Under the pieces are notes generated by a model that worked only from the letters and a program-made list of their open reading frames with translations, was not told the DNA's origin and searched no databases. The translations under genes and the position numbers were made by a program. Source: Arthrobacter livingstonensis (GTDB lineage Bacteria; Actinomycetota; Actinomycetes; Actinomycetales; Micrococcaceae). Taken from it: a DNA stretch of 64,000 nt. Shown here in pieces: positions 38,688 through 48,789 of the stretch; the stretch's first letter is position 1, and every line of letters begins with the position of its first letter. The stretch is from assembly GCF_003219815.1 (NCBI RefSeq), contig NZ_QJVD01000009.1:1-64000 (forward strand), given 5' to 3'.

Positions 38688-39623
38688 GTGAGGGACAACG
38701 TGAAGCAAGGTACGACGCCGAAAACCGCACCCATCGCTGTTGACCTGTCCGACCGGGCCGGGGAACACACGGTTGAGGTAGCAGGCACCACCGTGCATTA
38801 TTGGGACTACGCCCCCGTTGCCTGGACGCCTTCCACCCGCACCATCGTCATGGTGCACGGCTTCCGTGGCGACCACCACGGTCTGGAGCGCGTGGTTGAG
38901 CTGCTGCCGGAGCACCGGGTCATCATGCCCGACCTGCCCGGCTTTGGGCTCTCCCCCGCCTTTGACCACACCGAACACACCGTGGCCGGTTACGGCAGCT
39001 TCCTGGCCGGCTTCCTGGATACCCTGGCGCTGGGCACCGGCACCGTGCTGCTCGGGCACTCCTTTGGCTCCATTGTGGCCAGCCACTTTGCGGCGTCCAA
39101 CCCCGGGCGGGTGCAGCCCTTGATCCTGGTCAACCCCATCGCGGCGCCCGCCCTGGAGGGCCCCAAGGGCGTCATGACCAAGCTGGCCATATTTTATTAC
39201 TGGACATCCGCCAAACTCCCGGCAGTCCTGGGAAACGCACTGTTGCGCAGCAGGCTTATTGTCCGCGTCATGAGTGTGACCATGGCCAAGACCCGTGACA
39301 AGGCGCTGCTGACGTTCATTCACGGCCAGCACCACGCCTACTTCAGCGGCTTCGCGAACCGGGACATGCTGCTTGAGTCGTTTCAGGCCTCGGTGAGCGG
39401 CACCGTGCGCCAAGTCGCGGAGCAACTCACCCTGCCTGTGCTCCTGATTGCCGGTGCCGAGGACGAGATTGCCACACTGCCCCACCAGCACAAGCTCATG
39501 GAGCTGCTGCCACAGGGTGAGCTGGTGGTGATCAGCGACGTCGGCCACCTGATCCACTACGAAACCCCGCAGCCGGCCGCGACGGCCATTATCAACTTCC
39601 TGGAAAGGCATCCCGCCCCGTGA
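38688..39623 (+). CDS. alpha/beta hydrolase
   Basis: 311 residues. Oxyanion motif VMVHGFRGDHHG, nucleophile elbow GHSFGSIVAS (Ser about residue 125), the Asp in AGAEDEIATLP and the catalytic His in SDVGHLIHYETP complete the triad. No signal peptide. GTG start; another GTG (MKQGTTPKTAP) four codons on is an option. Stop overlaps the glycosyltransferase GTG by four bases, so the two are coupled; substrate unknown. Confidence 0.9.
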   Translation: MRDNVKQGTTPKTAPIAVDLSDRAGEHTVEVAGTTVHYWDYAPVAWTPSTRTIVMVHGFRGDHHGLERVVELLPEHRVIMPDLPGFGLSPAFDHTEHTVAGYGSFLAGFLDTLALGTGTVLLGHSFGSIVASHFAASNPGRVQPLILVNPIAAPALEGPKGVMTKLAIFYYWTSAKLPAVLGNALLRSRLIVRVMSVTMAKTRDKALLTFIHGQHHAYFSGFANRDMLLESFQASVSGTVRQVAEQLTLPVLLIAGAEDEIATLPHQHKLMELLPQGELVVISDVGHLIHYETPQPAATAIINFLERHPAP

Positions 39624-40729
39624 CTGCCAGCAGCACTCCCGGCCCCCCTCCCCGTGGCCGCAGGCCAAAGATCACCATTGATGCCCGGTTCACCCGGCTG
39701 GACCACCACGATGGCATCAGCCGTTACGGCGCAAGCCTCATTGCCGCCGTCGCACCTTATGCCGACGTCACGATGCTCATCCATGACGAACGCCAGCTTG
39801 CGCTGCTGCCTGCGCTGCCGTGGGTCAAGATCAATTCGCCGCTGTCCCCGCTGGAGCTGTTTGTCGCCCGGCACGTGAACAGGCTGGGCGCCGACCTGGT
39901 GTTTTGCCCCATGCAGACCATGGGCAGCTGGGGGCGGAAGTATCCGCTGGTTCTCACACTCCACGACCTGATCTACTACGAGCACCCTGCCCCGCCCGGC
40001 TTCCTGCCGGCACCGGTGCGCGTGCTGTGGCGGCTGTACCACAAGGCCTACTGGCCGCAGCGGGTGCTGCTGAACCGGGCCGACGTGGTAGCCACGATCA
40101 GCGCGACCACGCTGGGCCTGATGAACAAGTTCTCCCTGACGCGCAAGCCCATCCGCATTGTGGGCAACGCACCCCAGGGCGGCCGGAAGCCCCGCGACCC
40201 AGCCGTGGCGCCGGAAAAGTCGCTCACCTACATGGGCTCCTTCATGCCGTACAAGAACGTGGAGACGCTCATTGCCGGGATGGCCCAGCTGCCGGACTTT
40301 ACGTTGAACCTGCTAAGCCGGGTCACCCCGGAACGCCGTGCGGAGCTTGAGTCGCTCATTCCCGACGGCGCCAAGGTGGTCTTCCACAACGGGGTCACCG
40401 ACGCCGAATATGACGAACTGCTGCTGCGCACCACCGCCCTGGTCACCCTCTCCAAGGCCGAGGGCTACGGATTGCCGCTGGTGGAGGCCATGGCACTGGG
40501 TACGCCCGTGGTGGTGGCCGAAACCGACATCTTCCGGGAAGTGGGCGGCACTGCCGCGCACTATGTTCCCGCGGACTCCCCCACCGCCTTTGCCGCGGCC
40601 GTGCACGCCCTGGACGACCACGATATCTGGGCAGCCAGTTCGACGGCGTCTGTTGCCCAGGCGGGCACCTTCAGCTGGGACGCCTCCGCCCGGGAGCTGC
40701 TGGCCATCGTGGAGGAACTGCGGGGCTGA
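39620..40729 (+). CDS. GT4-type glycosyltransferase
   Basis: 369 residues, GT-B fold retaining glycosyltransferase. ITIDARFTRLDHHDGISRYG marks the N-terminal acceptor domain; C-terminal donor motifs are KSLTYMGSFMPYKNVETLI, VTLSKAEGYGLPLVEAMALG (E-x7-E) and TPVVVAETDIFREVGG. Acceptor and sugar cannot be told from sequence. Translationally coupled to the hydrolase, so the pair may modify or process the same glycolipid or glycan. Confidence 0.92.
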   Translation: MTASSTPGPPPRGRRPKITIDARFTRLDHHDGISRYGASLIAAVAPYADVTMLIHDERQLALLPALPWVKINSPLSPLELFVARHVNRLGADLVFCPMQTMGSWGRKYPLVLTLHDLIYYEHPAPPGFLPAPVRVLWRLYHKAYWPQRVLLNRADVVATISATTLGLMNKFSLTRKPIRIVGNAPQGGRKPRDPAVAPEKSLTYMGSFMPYKNVETLIAGMAQLPDFTLNLLSRVTPERRAELESLIPDGAKVVFHNGVTDAEYDELLLRTTALVTLSKAEGYGLPLVEAMALGTPVVVAETDIFREVGGTAAHYVPADSPTAFAAAVHALDDHDIWAASSTASVAQAGTFSWDASARELLAIVEELRG

Positions 40730-40831
40730 ATTGGTGCACTCGTCCCTCCACAGGCATACCTGTACGGGTAGTTGTCCATGGTTTGTCATTAAGGGGTTCA
40801 CAGCTACTAATCCAGGTGATGAACTGGACTC

Positions 40832-42544
40832 ATGAACGATTTCCAGCCCGGCACACCCCGTCACGAAGGCCTCCAGCCTGCGCCGGCTTCGTGGTCGCCG
40901 GCCCCTGGAATTGTCGCACCCTACCCCGTCGTACAGGAACCCGAACGGGAGGGAGCACCCGACAGTGCCGCGGCACGCAGTCGGACCGCGGCGCCCATCC
41001 GGTCGCCATCGAAACTGCCGGATCCCCGCGCCCTCGCCCGGCAGCTGGCCACGACTCCCCATGAAACCATCGCTGTCGCGGACCTCGAAATCAACTCGGT
41101 GGAGGCGCTGGCCGAAGCGGAGTACCTGTGTGCCGTTTCCGACCTCCGCAGCCTGGCCGCCATCGAGTCCGGGCTTGCGGCCCTCAAGGCCCAAACAGTC
41201 GAGAGGCTCGACGCCGCGTCCATCGGGCTCGGGATTGTGGCCGAATTGGACCCGTGGCAGCAGGAGATTCTCGCGATTTCCACCACCGCCGAGCTGTGCG
41301 CCGCATTAACCCTCCCCCAGCGGTCAGGCGGGGAATTGAAGTCCCAAAGCATTGTCCTGGTGCGGCACCACCCAAACATCCTGGCGGCACTCTCCGGCGG
41401 GTCAATATCGTGGCGCAACGCCGTGGCAGCCCTGGACGAGTTGGATACGTTGGAGACGCTGCGGACCGCGAAGGGAGAGCATCTCGTTTCCGTGGATGAG
41501 CTTCGGGACCTTGAACGCCAACTGCTGGATCTGGCGCCCGGAATGACGGGCCCAAAGTTCAACGTCCAGGCCCGCCGGCTGAGGGAACGTGCCCACCCCG
41601 AGAGCATCCAGCACCGCCATGTCAAGGCGGTCGATGACCGCAAGCTTGCACTGCAGCCGGGCAGGGATGGCATGTCTTGGCTGTCCATGTTCCTGCCGGC
41701 CGACACCGCGCAGGGAATTTGGAACCAGGCAACCCGCACGGCCCGCACCCTGCAGGGACCCAACGAACGCCGCACCCTGACACAGCTGCGTGTCGACGCG
41801 CTGGCAGAGTGGCTCCTGGAAACCGGTACACTGCCGCCGGCCGTTAACGGCCACGACGATACCGGGGATACAGGCTTCGAAGATGCCGGACGTGGGGAGG
41901 GCAACCAGCAGGAGGGCCGACCGCGACCCCGGGCCCAGGTCCTGGTCACCGTTCCGCTTCTGAGCCTGCTTGGTCACTCGAATGAACCGGCGGAGCTGGA
42001 GGGCTACGGACCCATTCCACCGGCCATGGCCCGCAAGCTTGCCGCCGAGTGCCCCACGCTGTATCGGATCATGGTCGATCCTTACACGAATGAATATTTG
42101 TCCATGGACCCTACGCGGTACAGGATCACTGGCGCCGAGCGGACCATGCTGCGCGCACGTGACGGCAACTGCGTGTTCCCCTGCTGCAACACCGTCACCG
42201 ATGACACGGAACTTGACCACATACTCGCCTGGGAAGACGGTGGGTCCTCCCTGCCGGAAAATCTCGGCAACGAGTGCGGCGTTCACCACCGGCTCAAGCA
42301 TTTCAAGGACGGCAAGGCGAAGTACGGAAGCCGGAAACCGCCCCGCAATGCAGCCGCGCAGGCCAAGTCCTCCTCCATCATGAAGGGGTGGACCCCTGTC
42401 GCCACGAGGAATCCAGGCGGGAAGCCGGGCTGGATCTCTCCCGCCGGCTGGCACTACCCTCCGGAAGCAACGGCCAGCACTCCACCACAAATCCCGGCCT
42501 GGATCATGATCGAGGCCATCGAAGAACTGCGGGGAGAACTGTGA
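40832..42544 (+). CDS. DUF222 / HNH endonuclease domain protein (second copy)
   Basis: 570 residues. DUF222 helical region roughly residues 60-350 (SVEALAEAEYLCAVSDLRSL ...), then an HNH nuclease near residues 430-490: CVFPCCNTVTDDTELDHILA, WEDGGSSLPENLG, GVHHRLKHF. Compared with the copy at the window start it lacks the pentapeptide linker and the HNH cysteines are spaced differently (NCVFPCCN), so they are distant paralogues. It faces the M64-type peptidase gene 99 bases away. Confidence 0.9.
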   Translation: MNDFQPGTPRHEGLQPAPASWSPAPGIVAPYPVVQEPEREGAPDSAAARSRTAAPIRSPSKLPDPRALARQLATTPHETIAVADLEINSVEALAEAEYLCAVSDLRSLAAIESGLAALKAQTVERLDAASIGLGIVAELDPWQQEILAISTTAELCAALTLPQRSGGELKSQSIVLVRHHPNILAALSGGSISWRNAVAALDELDTLETLRTAKGEHLVSVDELRDLERQLLDLAPGMTGPKFNVQARRLRERAHPESIQHRHVKAVDDRKLALQPGRDGMSWLSMFLPADTAQGIWNQATRTARTLQGPNERRTLTQLRVDALAEWLLETGTLPPAVNGHDDTGDTGFEDAGRGEGNQQEGRPRPRAQVLVTVPLLSLLGHSNEPAELEGYGPIPPAMARKLAAECPTLYRIMVDPYTNEYLSMDPTRYRITGAERTMLRARDGNCVFPCCNTVTDDTELDHILAWEDGGSSLPENLGNECGVHHRLKHFKDGKAKYGSRKPPRNAAAQAKSSSIMKGWTPVATRNPGGKPGWISPAGWHYPPEATASTPPQIPAWIMIEAIEELRGEL

Positions 42545-42643
42545 GCAACGATGGATGCCATCCCGCTCCCGCTGTCCCTCGCAGCCGGGCCCGGATTAGG
42601 TCATGTAGCTGGGCCTGCTTCCGGTCATGCAGGCGGGCCCGCC

Positions 42644-44551
42644 TCAGGTGATGCCCAGCTGGAACCAGCCCGCCCAGCCGCCACTGCCATCCCACCAGGT
42701 GCTGTAGACAATGCCATCGGACCCCACGGCAAATACGTCGATGTGCTCGGTCACCCGGGAAATGGCCACAACCTGGCTGCCGGCCTTGGCAATGCCGCCG
42801 GAGACGTTGAACCAGCCGGCCCAGCCGGTGGTGTCATCCCACCACGTGCTGTAAATCCGGTTGTCGGTCCCCACCGTGAACAGGTCAAGGTGGTTGGAGT
42901 AGCGGGCGATGGCCGTGACGGGCGAGCCAGGCGACGCCACTCCCCCGGAAACCTGGAACCAGCCGGCCCAGCCGGAGCGGGCATCCCACCAGGTGGACAT
43001 GACGGCGCCGTTGGATGCGGTCGTGAACAAGTCCAGGTGATCCGGATAGCGCGCAACAACGTTGACGGTCGCGTCCGGCCGGGCCGCAAGCGTGTCAAGG
43101 GGGAACCAGCCTGCCCAGCCGGAGCGGTCGTCCCACCAGCAGGACCAGAATCGGTGGTCCGTGCCCACCGTGAACAGGTCCAGGTGGAACGGGTACCGGG
43201 CAATGGCTGTCACCGTGGCCCCGGCGCCAGCCACGCCGCCGGAAACCTGGAACCAGTCCGCCCAGCCGGTGCGGGCATCCCACCAGATGGACATGATGGC
43301 TCCGTTGGCGGCCGTAGTGAACACGTCCAGGTGGTCCGAATAGCGGGCCACCACGCTGACGGTTGAACCGGGGCGGGCGGCAAGCGTGCCCAGGGGGAAC
43401 CAGCCGGACCAGCCGCCATTGACGTCCCACCACGCGCTGTACACGCGGTTGTCGGTGCCAACGGTAAACACGTCAAGGTGCCCTGAATAGCGCGCCACGG
43501 CCGTCACCGGTGAGCCCGTCCCGCCGCCGGAGGCAACGCCGCCGGACAGCTGGAACCAGCCGGCCCAGCCGCTGTTGGCGTCCCACCAGTCGGACATGGT
43601 GCGCCCGTCGGAGCCCTCGGCAAACACGTCCAGGTGTTCTGGGTACCGGGCCACGACGCTCAGCGGCGTCCGGTCCCTCGCCACGAGCGTGCCCAGGGGG
43701 TCGATCCGGTTCCAGATCACCTGGCGGCACACACGGCAAAACGGGACACCGAGTTCGCGCATCTTACAGTCGTACTCCGGCCGGTAGGCACCGCAATGGT
43801 AGTAGTCGGCTCCTTCAAACAGCCCCACGGTCCCCGTCGGCACCGGGCTGGGCCGGGAGTCCACGGTGCTGCAATCAGGGTTGGCCATGGTGGGCACGGT
43901 GGTGGACGTGTTCACGGCCCACCTCCACTTAAGCGTTGCCCGCACGGCATTCGTTGTGACGTTGGGCTGGCCCGGTTCCCCGGCGGGGTGGTGGTCGTGG
44001 CCGGTTTCATTGCCTCCGGCGTAGTAGGGATATTCGTCAGCCAGGCCGTAGGCAGTGTGGCCGAGCTCGTGGATGGCAATTTCAGTGGCGCCGCCGGCCA
44101 GCGAATACGTGCCAACGGATCCGCCGCTGCCACCATAAACGCTGGAATTGACCACCACCAGGGCCACGGTGAAGCCCGGCACCTGTCCCGCCGCAACCGT
44201 CAGCGCAGTCGAGTCATTGCACTCCAGCAGGCGGCGGATGCCGTTGTTCCCAAAGGAGGAGTCAAAGTACGTATTCGGGCTGGCCCCCGTCCCTCCCGTT
44301 GCCACGGGGTCGTCGGCACCGGAGCCGGTGGACGCCACATTGATCCGGAAGACATTAATGGCCGGAGCCAGCCGGTCATACGGTGGCGTGCCAAAGAAGG
44401 CCGTGAGGAAGTCGCTGCAGGCAGTGTCAAAGACGCCTTGTTCAGCCGCCTGGAATCCGTCGCCCATCATGGCGATGTTGAACGCCCTGTTGTGCGGGGC
44501 GGATCCAGAGATCTGCGTAGTCCCGATGATGTGGCCGTCGGCGGTAGTCAT
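42644..44551 (-). CDS. M64-type metallopeptidase fused to a seven-repeat lectin-like beta-propeller
   Basis: 635 residues. The N-terminal 300 contain NIAMMGDGFQ and a zinc motif, IHELGHTAYGLADEYPYY (HELGH about residues 161-165), characteristic of IgA peptidase M64 proteins, and a Cys-rich end (CKMRELGVPFCRVCRQ). From about residue 300 there are seven repeats of about 48 residues, each ARY-x-HLDVF-(T/A)VG-(T/S)D ... WWD-x-GWAGWF, matching the seven-bladed PLL-type fucose-binding propeller fold. No signal peptide or membrane segment is visible, unexpected for a peptidase meant to bind glycans. ATG overlaps the preceding gene's stop by four bases. Confidence 0.85.
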   Translation of the reverse strand: MTTADGHIIGTTQISGSAPHNRAFNIAMMGDGFQAAEQGVFDTACSDFLTAFFGTPPYDRLAPAINVFRINVASTGSGADDPVATGGTGASPNTYFDSSFGNNGIRRLLECNDSTALTVAAGQVPGFTVALVVVNSSVYGGSGGSVGTYSLAGGATEIAIHELGHTAYGLADEYPYYAGGNETGHDHHPAGEPGQPNVTTNAVRATLKWRWAVNTSTTVPTMANPDCSTVDSRPSPVPTGTVGLFEGADYYHCGAYRPEYDCKMRELGVPFCRVCRQVIWNRIDPLGTLVARDRTPLSVVARYPEHLDVFAEGSDGRTMSDWWDANSGWAGWFQLSGGVASGGGTGSPVTAVARYSGHLDVFTVGTDNRVYSAWWDVNGGWSGWFPLGTLAARPGSTVSVVARYSDHLDVFTTAANGAIMSIWWDARTGWADWFQVSGGVAGAGATVTAIARYPFHLDLFTVGTDHRFWSCWWDDRSGWAGWFPLDTLAARPDATVNVVARYPDHLDLFTTASNGAVMSTWWDARSGWAGWFQVSGGVASPGSPVTAIARYSNHLDLFTVGTDNRIYSTWWDDTTGWAGWFNVSGGIAKAGSQVVAISRVTEHIDVFAVGSDGIVYSTWWDGSGGWAGWFQLGIT

Positions 44552-45012
44552 GGCTGCTGCCCCCCGGCCGGGGCATCGAGGGCGAACGTCGCCAGATCGG
44601 TGGCCCAGGGCTCCTCATGGGCCGGGGTCGGCACACCGCCGGGTCGCGGGGCTGCCGCGGGCCTCCCCACACGCACGACGGCGACATGGCTGGCGGACAG
44701 CGGCGCCGGCGCGACCACAGTGAACGCGCCCCGCACCTCCGCCTTGTCCACCCGGGTGATCGGGTCCCCGGCATGTTCTGGAAAAACCTCCGCGCTGGCA
44801 GCCATCCCCGAACGGACGGGCACGCGGCTCAACGTGCCGCCGTCAGGGCCGCGGACCTCCACGTAATCACCTGGCCGCAGGTCCGGGTGGAGGTCAAATC
44901 CGCTGACCGCCACGTCGACCGGCTGCTGCAGGATGAGCGAAATATTGCCGCTCTCGTATTCGAAAACAAACCGCATTGACCGCACTGGAACCGGTCCGGA
45001 TGTCGTGTCCAT
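44548..45012 (-). CDS. conserved hypothetical protein coupled to the M64-type peptidase
   Basis: Not recognised. 154 residues, predicted mostly beta: MRFVFEYESGNISLILQQPV, VSGFDLHPDLRPGDYVEVRG, and an extracellular-looking C-terminus rich in Pro and Ala. No signal peptide or membrane segment. It overlaps the peptidase gene start (ATGA), so the two are made together. A role as chaperone, inhibitor or secretion partner is conjecture. Confidence 0.7.
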   Translation of the reverse strand: MDTTSGPVPVRSMRFVFEYESGNISLILQQPVDVAVSGFDLHPDLRPGDYVEVRGPDGGTLSRVPVRSGMAASAEVFPEHAGDPITRVDKAEVRGAFTVVAPAPLSASHVAVVRVGRPAAAPRPGGVPTPAHEEPWATDLATFALDAPAGGQQP

Positions 45013-45184
45013 GGTGTCCTCCCGATGGCGGTTCCCTGCCGCCGAATACGACCAGTAGGCACCGGCAGGACGGATTTGTCAACGCCGGGTTTTGCCCGGA
45101 CACTGCACGCCCGGACACTGCACCGTCCCGACGCTCACGGCACTGCCAGGCGCGTCACAGGAAGCATCCAGATCTCGGCCGGCG

Positions 45185-47353
45185 TTAGATGACGTCGACG
45201 CCGTCGCAGCGCACCTGCACCGGGGAGCCGATGCGGCGGGCGGCGTTGGCTGCCTTAAGAGACCGCATGGCACCGGTGACCGCGGCGGCCATGGAATAAG
45301 GGAAAAAGAGCAGGGTGCGGTAGTCGGGGGCGTCGTCCGGATCTGAGCCGGGACCGGACGCATACGATCCGGCCAGGGGTGCCGGGCCGATGATGCGCAC
45401 GGATTCGGCAAGTTTCAAGGCGGCGGTGAAGGCCGCGACGTCAGCCTCCGCCCCAGTCAGCGAGGCCACCCGGACAGCCGGAGGAAGGCCAAGTTCGTGG
45501 CGCAGCCCGAATTCACGTTCCGCATAGCCGGCGGGGTCCCAACGGACCAGGGCCTGCACCTCCACGGAGTCGTCCGCCGTGACCACCACCACCCCGCCCT
45601 CCTTTGCCGGGCGGACGAGGGCTGCCGCGTTCATCCAGCGGCGCAGCGTGTCCTCGCCTGAGCGCAGTGACTCGCGCCGCAGCAGGGAGTCCCCGTCCAG
45701 CAGCAGGGCGGCCGCGTAGCCGCGCGGCGCCACAGGTTCGGCACCCACCGTGGCCACCACAATGGCCGGCCGGTCCGGGACCACGGCCTTGACGTGGTCC
45801 CCTGCCGAGGAAATCACGGTAACGGACGGGAACGCCCGGCCCAGTTCCTCGGCCGTCCGCGATGCCCCGACCGCCAGCGCCCGCAGCGATCTGTTCCCGC
45901 AGCTGGGACAGCTGAACTGCGTCTCTGCACGACCGCACCACCGGCACGTGACCAGCACCTCGGCGGAGCCGTCGGCACGGGCCTGCATGAGCGGGCCCGC
46001 GCAGTCGGTGCACCGGGCCACTTCGCGGCACCGCTGGCAGGCCAGCGCCGGTGCGTATCCGGTGCGCGCCACCTGGACCAGGACCGGCCCGGACGGCAGT
46101 GCCGCCCGGGCACTCTCCCAAGCCCGGTGCGGAAGCCGCGCCAATGACGCCAGCGGGTCTCGTTCCTGCTCATAGCTGTCTGCCGTGCTGATCACCCGAG
46201 CCGTGGCTGTGCGTGCCACGGGCCGCCCGGCCGCGAGGGACTGCGCCCACCCGGTGGCCACAAGCCGCTGCGATTCAATGCTGCGGCTGTGCCCGGCCAT
46301 GAGGACTGCCGTGTCCTCCACCTCGGAACGCAGCAAAAGCACGTCCCGGCTGTGCTGGTAAGGCGCGCGCCGTTCAATGTGGAGCTCGTCGCCGTCGTCC
46401 CAACAGCACACCAGGCCCAGGTCATGCACGGGGGCGTAGGCGGCCGACCGGGTGCCGATCACTATCTTCACCTCGCCACGCAGGACGCGCAGGAAGTTGT
46501 CGTAGCGCAATGTGGGCCCGTCGTCGGCGGTCAACTTCACGAAGCTCCCCGCGGGCAGGACGTCGGAAAAGGCGTGGTCCAACAGGTCAAGGTCGCGCAG
46601 GTCCGGCACCACCACGATGGCCCCGCGGCCGGAAAGCCGGCAATTCGCCACCGCCTGGGCAAGCTGGTGGTGCCAGGACCACGGCCCATACCCGGACAGT
46701 GATTGAAGCACGCCCTTGGGCGAGGCGCCCATGGCCAGTTGCGTGAGGAACTCCTCGGCGTGGGTGTAGCCGGTGAACAGCGAATGGCCCGGATGGGCGG
46801 GCGGAACGGGGTCCAGCACAACATGCCCCCCGGGAACCTCGGCGCCCGTGTCGGAACTGGCGGCAGCGGCCTGGTGTGCCATGACCTTTTGCAGGTAGCC
46901 CTTGTCCAGGCTTGCGACGCGTGGCGGCACGGCAACGCGCAGCACGTCGGCCACGGTGCCGCTGTACCGGGCTGCCACCCTGTGGGCCAGTTGAAGGACC
47001 TGCGGCGCCAGCACCGGCACGGCCGAATACACACGGCCCAGCGGTACAAGCCGTTCGCTCGCCGACTCCGCAACACGCGCCACCAAAAAGCCGTTGAGGT
47101 CCTGTCCTGAAAACTTGACCCGCACCCGCACGCCGGGCTGCGCGTCCGCGTCAAGTGCCTTGGGCACAGAGTAGTCAAAGATCCTGTCGAGGTGGGGCAG
47201 CGGGGAATCGATCGCCACTTGCGCCACGGGCAGCAAGGGCGCAAGTTCCACTCCGCTGTGGGGGTCCGCCTTGCGTTCGCGGCCCACGAAGCCGCTCAGC
47301 AGGGACAGTTGGACGCCACCCTGATCAGGGGATGGTTCCGGGTGCTGTTCCAT
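45185..47353 (-). CDS. priA: primosomal protein N' (PriA), actinobacterial type
   Basis: Replication-restart factor. 722 residues. The PriA 3'-DNA-binding domain is near 45-145 (DRIFDYSVPKALDADAQPGV), and the zinc-binding Cys pairs CQRCREVARCTDC and CRWCGRAETQFSCPSCG are intact. The helicase core is degenerate: the Walker A position reads SGYGPWSWHHQLAQ with no GKT, and the DEEH box is replaced by WDDGDEL. Actinobacterial PriA is known to lack helicase motifs, so it is probably a scaffold. ATG with AAGGAGG upstream. Last gene of the pyr-metK block. Confidence 0.92.
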   Translation of the reverse strand: MEQHPEPSPDQGGVQLSLLSGFVGRERKADPHSGVELAPLLPVAQVAIDSPLPHLDRIFDYSVPKALDADAQPGVRVRVKFSGQDLNGFLVARVAESASERLVPLGRVYSAVPVLAPQVLQLAHRVAARYSGTVADVLRVAVPPRVASLDKGYLQKVMAHQAAAASSDTGAEVPGGHVVLDPVPPAHPGHSLFTGYTHAEEFLTQLAMGASPKGVLQSLSGYGPWSWHHQLAQAVANCRLSGRGAIVVVPDLRDLDLLDHAFSDVLPAGSFVKLTADDGPTLRYDNFLRVLRGEVKIVIGTRSAAYAPVHDLGLVCCWDDGDELHIERRAPYQHSRDVLLLRSEVEDTAVLMAGHSRSIESQRLVATGWAQSLAAGRPVARTATARVISTADSYEQERDPLASLARLPHRAWESARAALPSGPVLVQVARTGYAPALACQRCREVARCTDCAGPLMQARADGSAEVLVTCRWCGRAETQFSCPSCGNRSLRALAVGASRTAEELGRAFPSVTVISSAGDHVKAVVPDRPAIVVATVGAEPVAPRGYAAALLLDGDSLLRRESLRSGEDTLRRWMNAAALVRPAKEGGVVVVTADDSVEVQALVRWDPAGYAEREFGLRHELGLPPAVRVASLTGAEADVAAFTAALKLAESVRIIGPAPLAGSYASGPGSDPDDAPDYRTLLFFPYSMAAAVTGAMRSLKAANAARRIGSPVQVRCDGVDVI

Positions 47354-47508
47354 GGCGGCCTCCTTCCCTGCGGTGCGGCCCTAATGGCGGTGCGGTCCCG
47401 GGGCAAGTCCAGGTCCAAGTGCGTGCCGTTTGCCGGCCCTTTAACCAGCTAAGCACAGGCCACCGACATGCGGGCGGTTCCTGTGCATGGCTGTGGACAA
47501 CAAGGCGC

Positions 47509-48711
47509 CTATGCGTTGAAGAATGCCTTGAGTGCGTCCACCCGATCGAGGTTTTCCCAGGTGAAATCCGGGTCGTCGCGGCCAAAGTGGCCGTGCGCGG
47601 CCGTCTTGGCGTAGATGGGCCGCTTGAGGTCCAGCTCGCGGATGATGGGGCTGGGCCGCAGGTCAAAGACGGCCTCGATGGCCTGTTCAATGCGGCGGGG
47701 GTCGACCGTCTCAGTGCCGAAAGTCTCCACGTAGATTCCCACGGGGCGGGCAACGCCGATGGCATAGCCCACCTGGACCTCGGCGCGGGAGGCGAGCCCT
47801 GCGGCCACCACGTTCTTGGCCACCCACCGCATCGCATAGGCTGCCGAACGGTCCACCTTTGACGGGTCCTTGCCGGAGAACGCGCCGCCGCCGTGGCGGG
47901 CCATGCCGCCGTAGGTGTCCACGATGATCTTGCGGCCGGTCAGGCCGGCATCGCCCACGGGGCCGCCCACCACAAAGGGTCCGGCCGGGTTCAGGTGCGT
48001 CTTCACGCCGGAGATATCCAGTCCGGAGGCATCCATGACGGGCGAAATGACATATTCCGCCAGGTCTGCCCGCAGACGGTCCAGGCTGGTGCCCTCCGCG
48101 TGCTGGCTGGAGATGACGACGGTGTCCACGGAGACGGGCACGTCGCCGTCGTAGCCGATGGTGACCTGGGTCTTGCCGTCGGGGCGCAGGTAGTCCAGCA
48201 GTCCGGACTTGCGCACGACCGTCAGGCGCTCGGACAGGCGGTGTGCCAGGTAGATCGGCGTGGGCATGTAGGAGGCGGTCTCGTTGCTGGCGTAGCCGAA
48301 CATGATGCCCTGGTCGCCGGCGCCCTGCGAGTCGTCGTCGTCGACGGCCGTGCCTTCGCGCACCTCGAGGGAGTTGAACACGCCGTCAAAGATGTCCTGC
48401 GACTGCTGGCCGATGGACACCGACACGCCGCAGCGGGCGCCATCGAAGCCGTTGGCGGAGGAGTCGTAGCCAATGTCCAGGATGGTGTTGCGGACAATCT
48501 GCGGGATTTCCACGTAGGCATCGGTAGTCACCTCGCCGGCGACGTGGACCAGGCCTGTGGTGGCCATGGTTTCCACGGCCACGCGGGAGTCGGGGTCCTC
48601 GGCCAGCAGCGCGTCAAGGATGGCGTCGCTGATCTGGTCGCAGATCTTGTCCGGGTGCCCGGCCGTCACTGATTCGGAGGTAAAAAGGCGCAAGGGGTTC
48701 ACTGTTGTCAC
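47509..48711 (-). CDS. metK: S-adenosylmethionine synthetase
   Basis: Makes SAM from methionine and ATP. 400 residues. [13 protein letters not shown] near residue 19, the [18 protein letters not shown] region and [20 protein letters not shown] are intact. GTG start ([12 protein letters not shown]). 78 bases after coaBC. I saw no SAM riboswitch in that gap. Confidence 0.97.
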   Translation of the reverse strand: MTTVNPLRLFTSESVTAGHPDKICDQISDAILDALLAEDPDSRVAVETMATTGLVHVAGEVTTDAYVEIPQIVRNTILDIGYDSSANGFDGARCGVSVSIGQQSQDIFDGVFNSLEVREGTAVDDDDSQGAGDQGIMFGYASNETASYMPTPIYLAHRLSERLTVVRKSGLLDYLRPDGKTQVTIGYDGDVPVSVDTVVISSQHAEGTSLDRLRADLAEYVISPVMDASGLDISGVKTHLNPAGPFVVGGPVGDAGLTGRKIIVDTYGGMARHGGGAFSGKDPSKVDRSAAYAMRWVAKNVVAAGLASRAEVQVGYAIGVARPVGIYVETFGTETVDPRRIEQAIEAVFDLRPSPIIRELDLKRPIYAKTAAHGHFGRDDPDFTWENLDRVDALKAFFNA

Positions 48712-48789
48712 TGTTCCACTCTACTTCGTTCTGGATCGCGCTCCATTGGCTGGAGGGATGGATGGTCACAAGGCTCAACAGTCACGCGC

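Noticed and set aside
48712-48789. SAM riboswitch before metK
   Set aside because: Only 78 bases to the upstream gene, with no recognisable SAM aptamer core.
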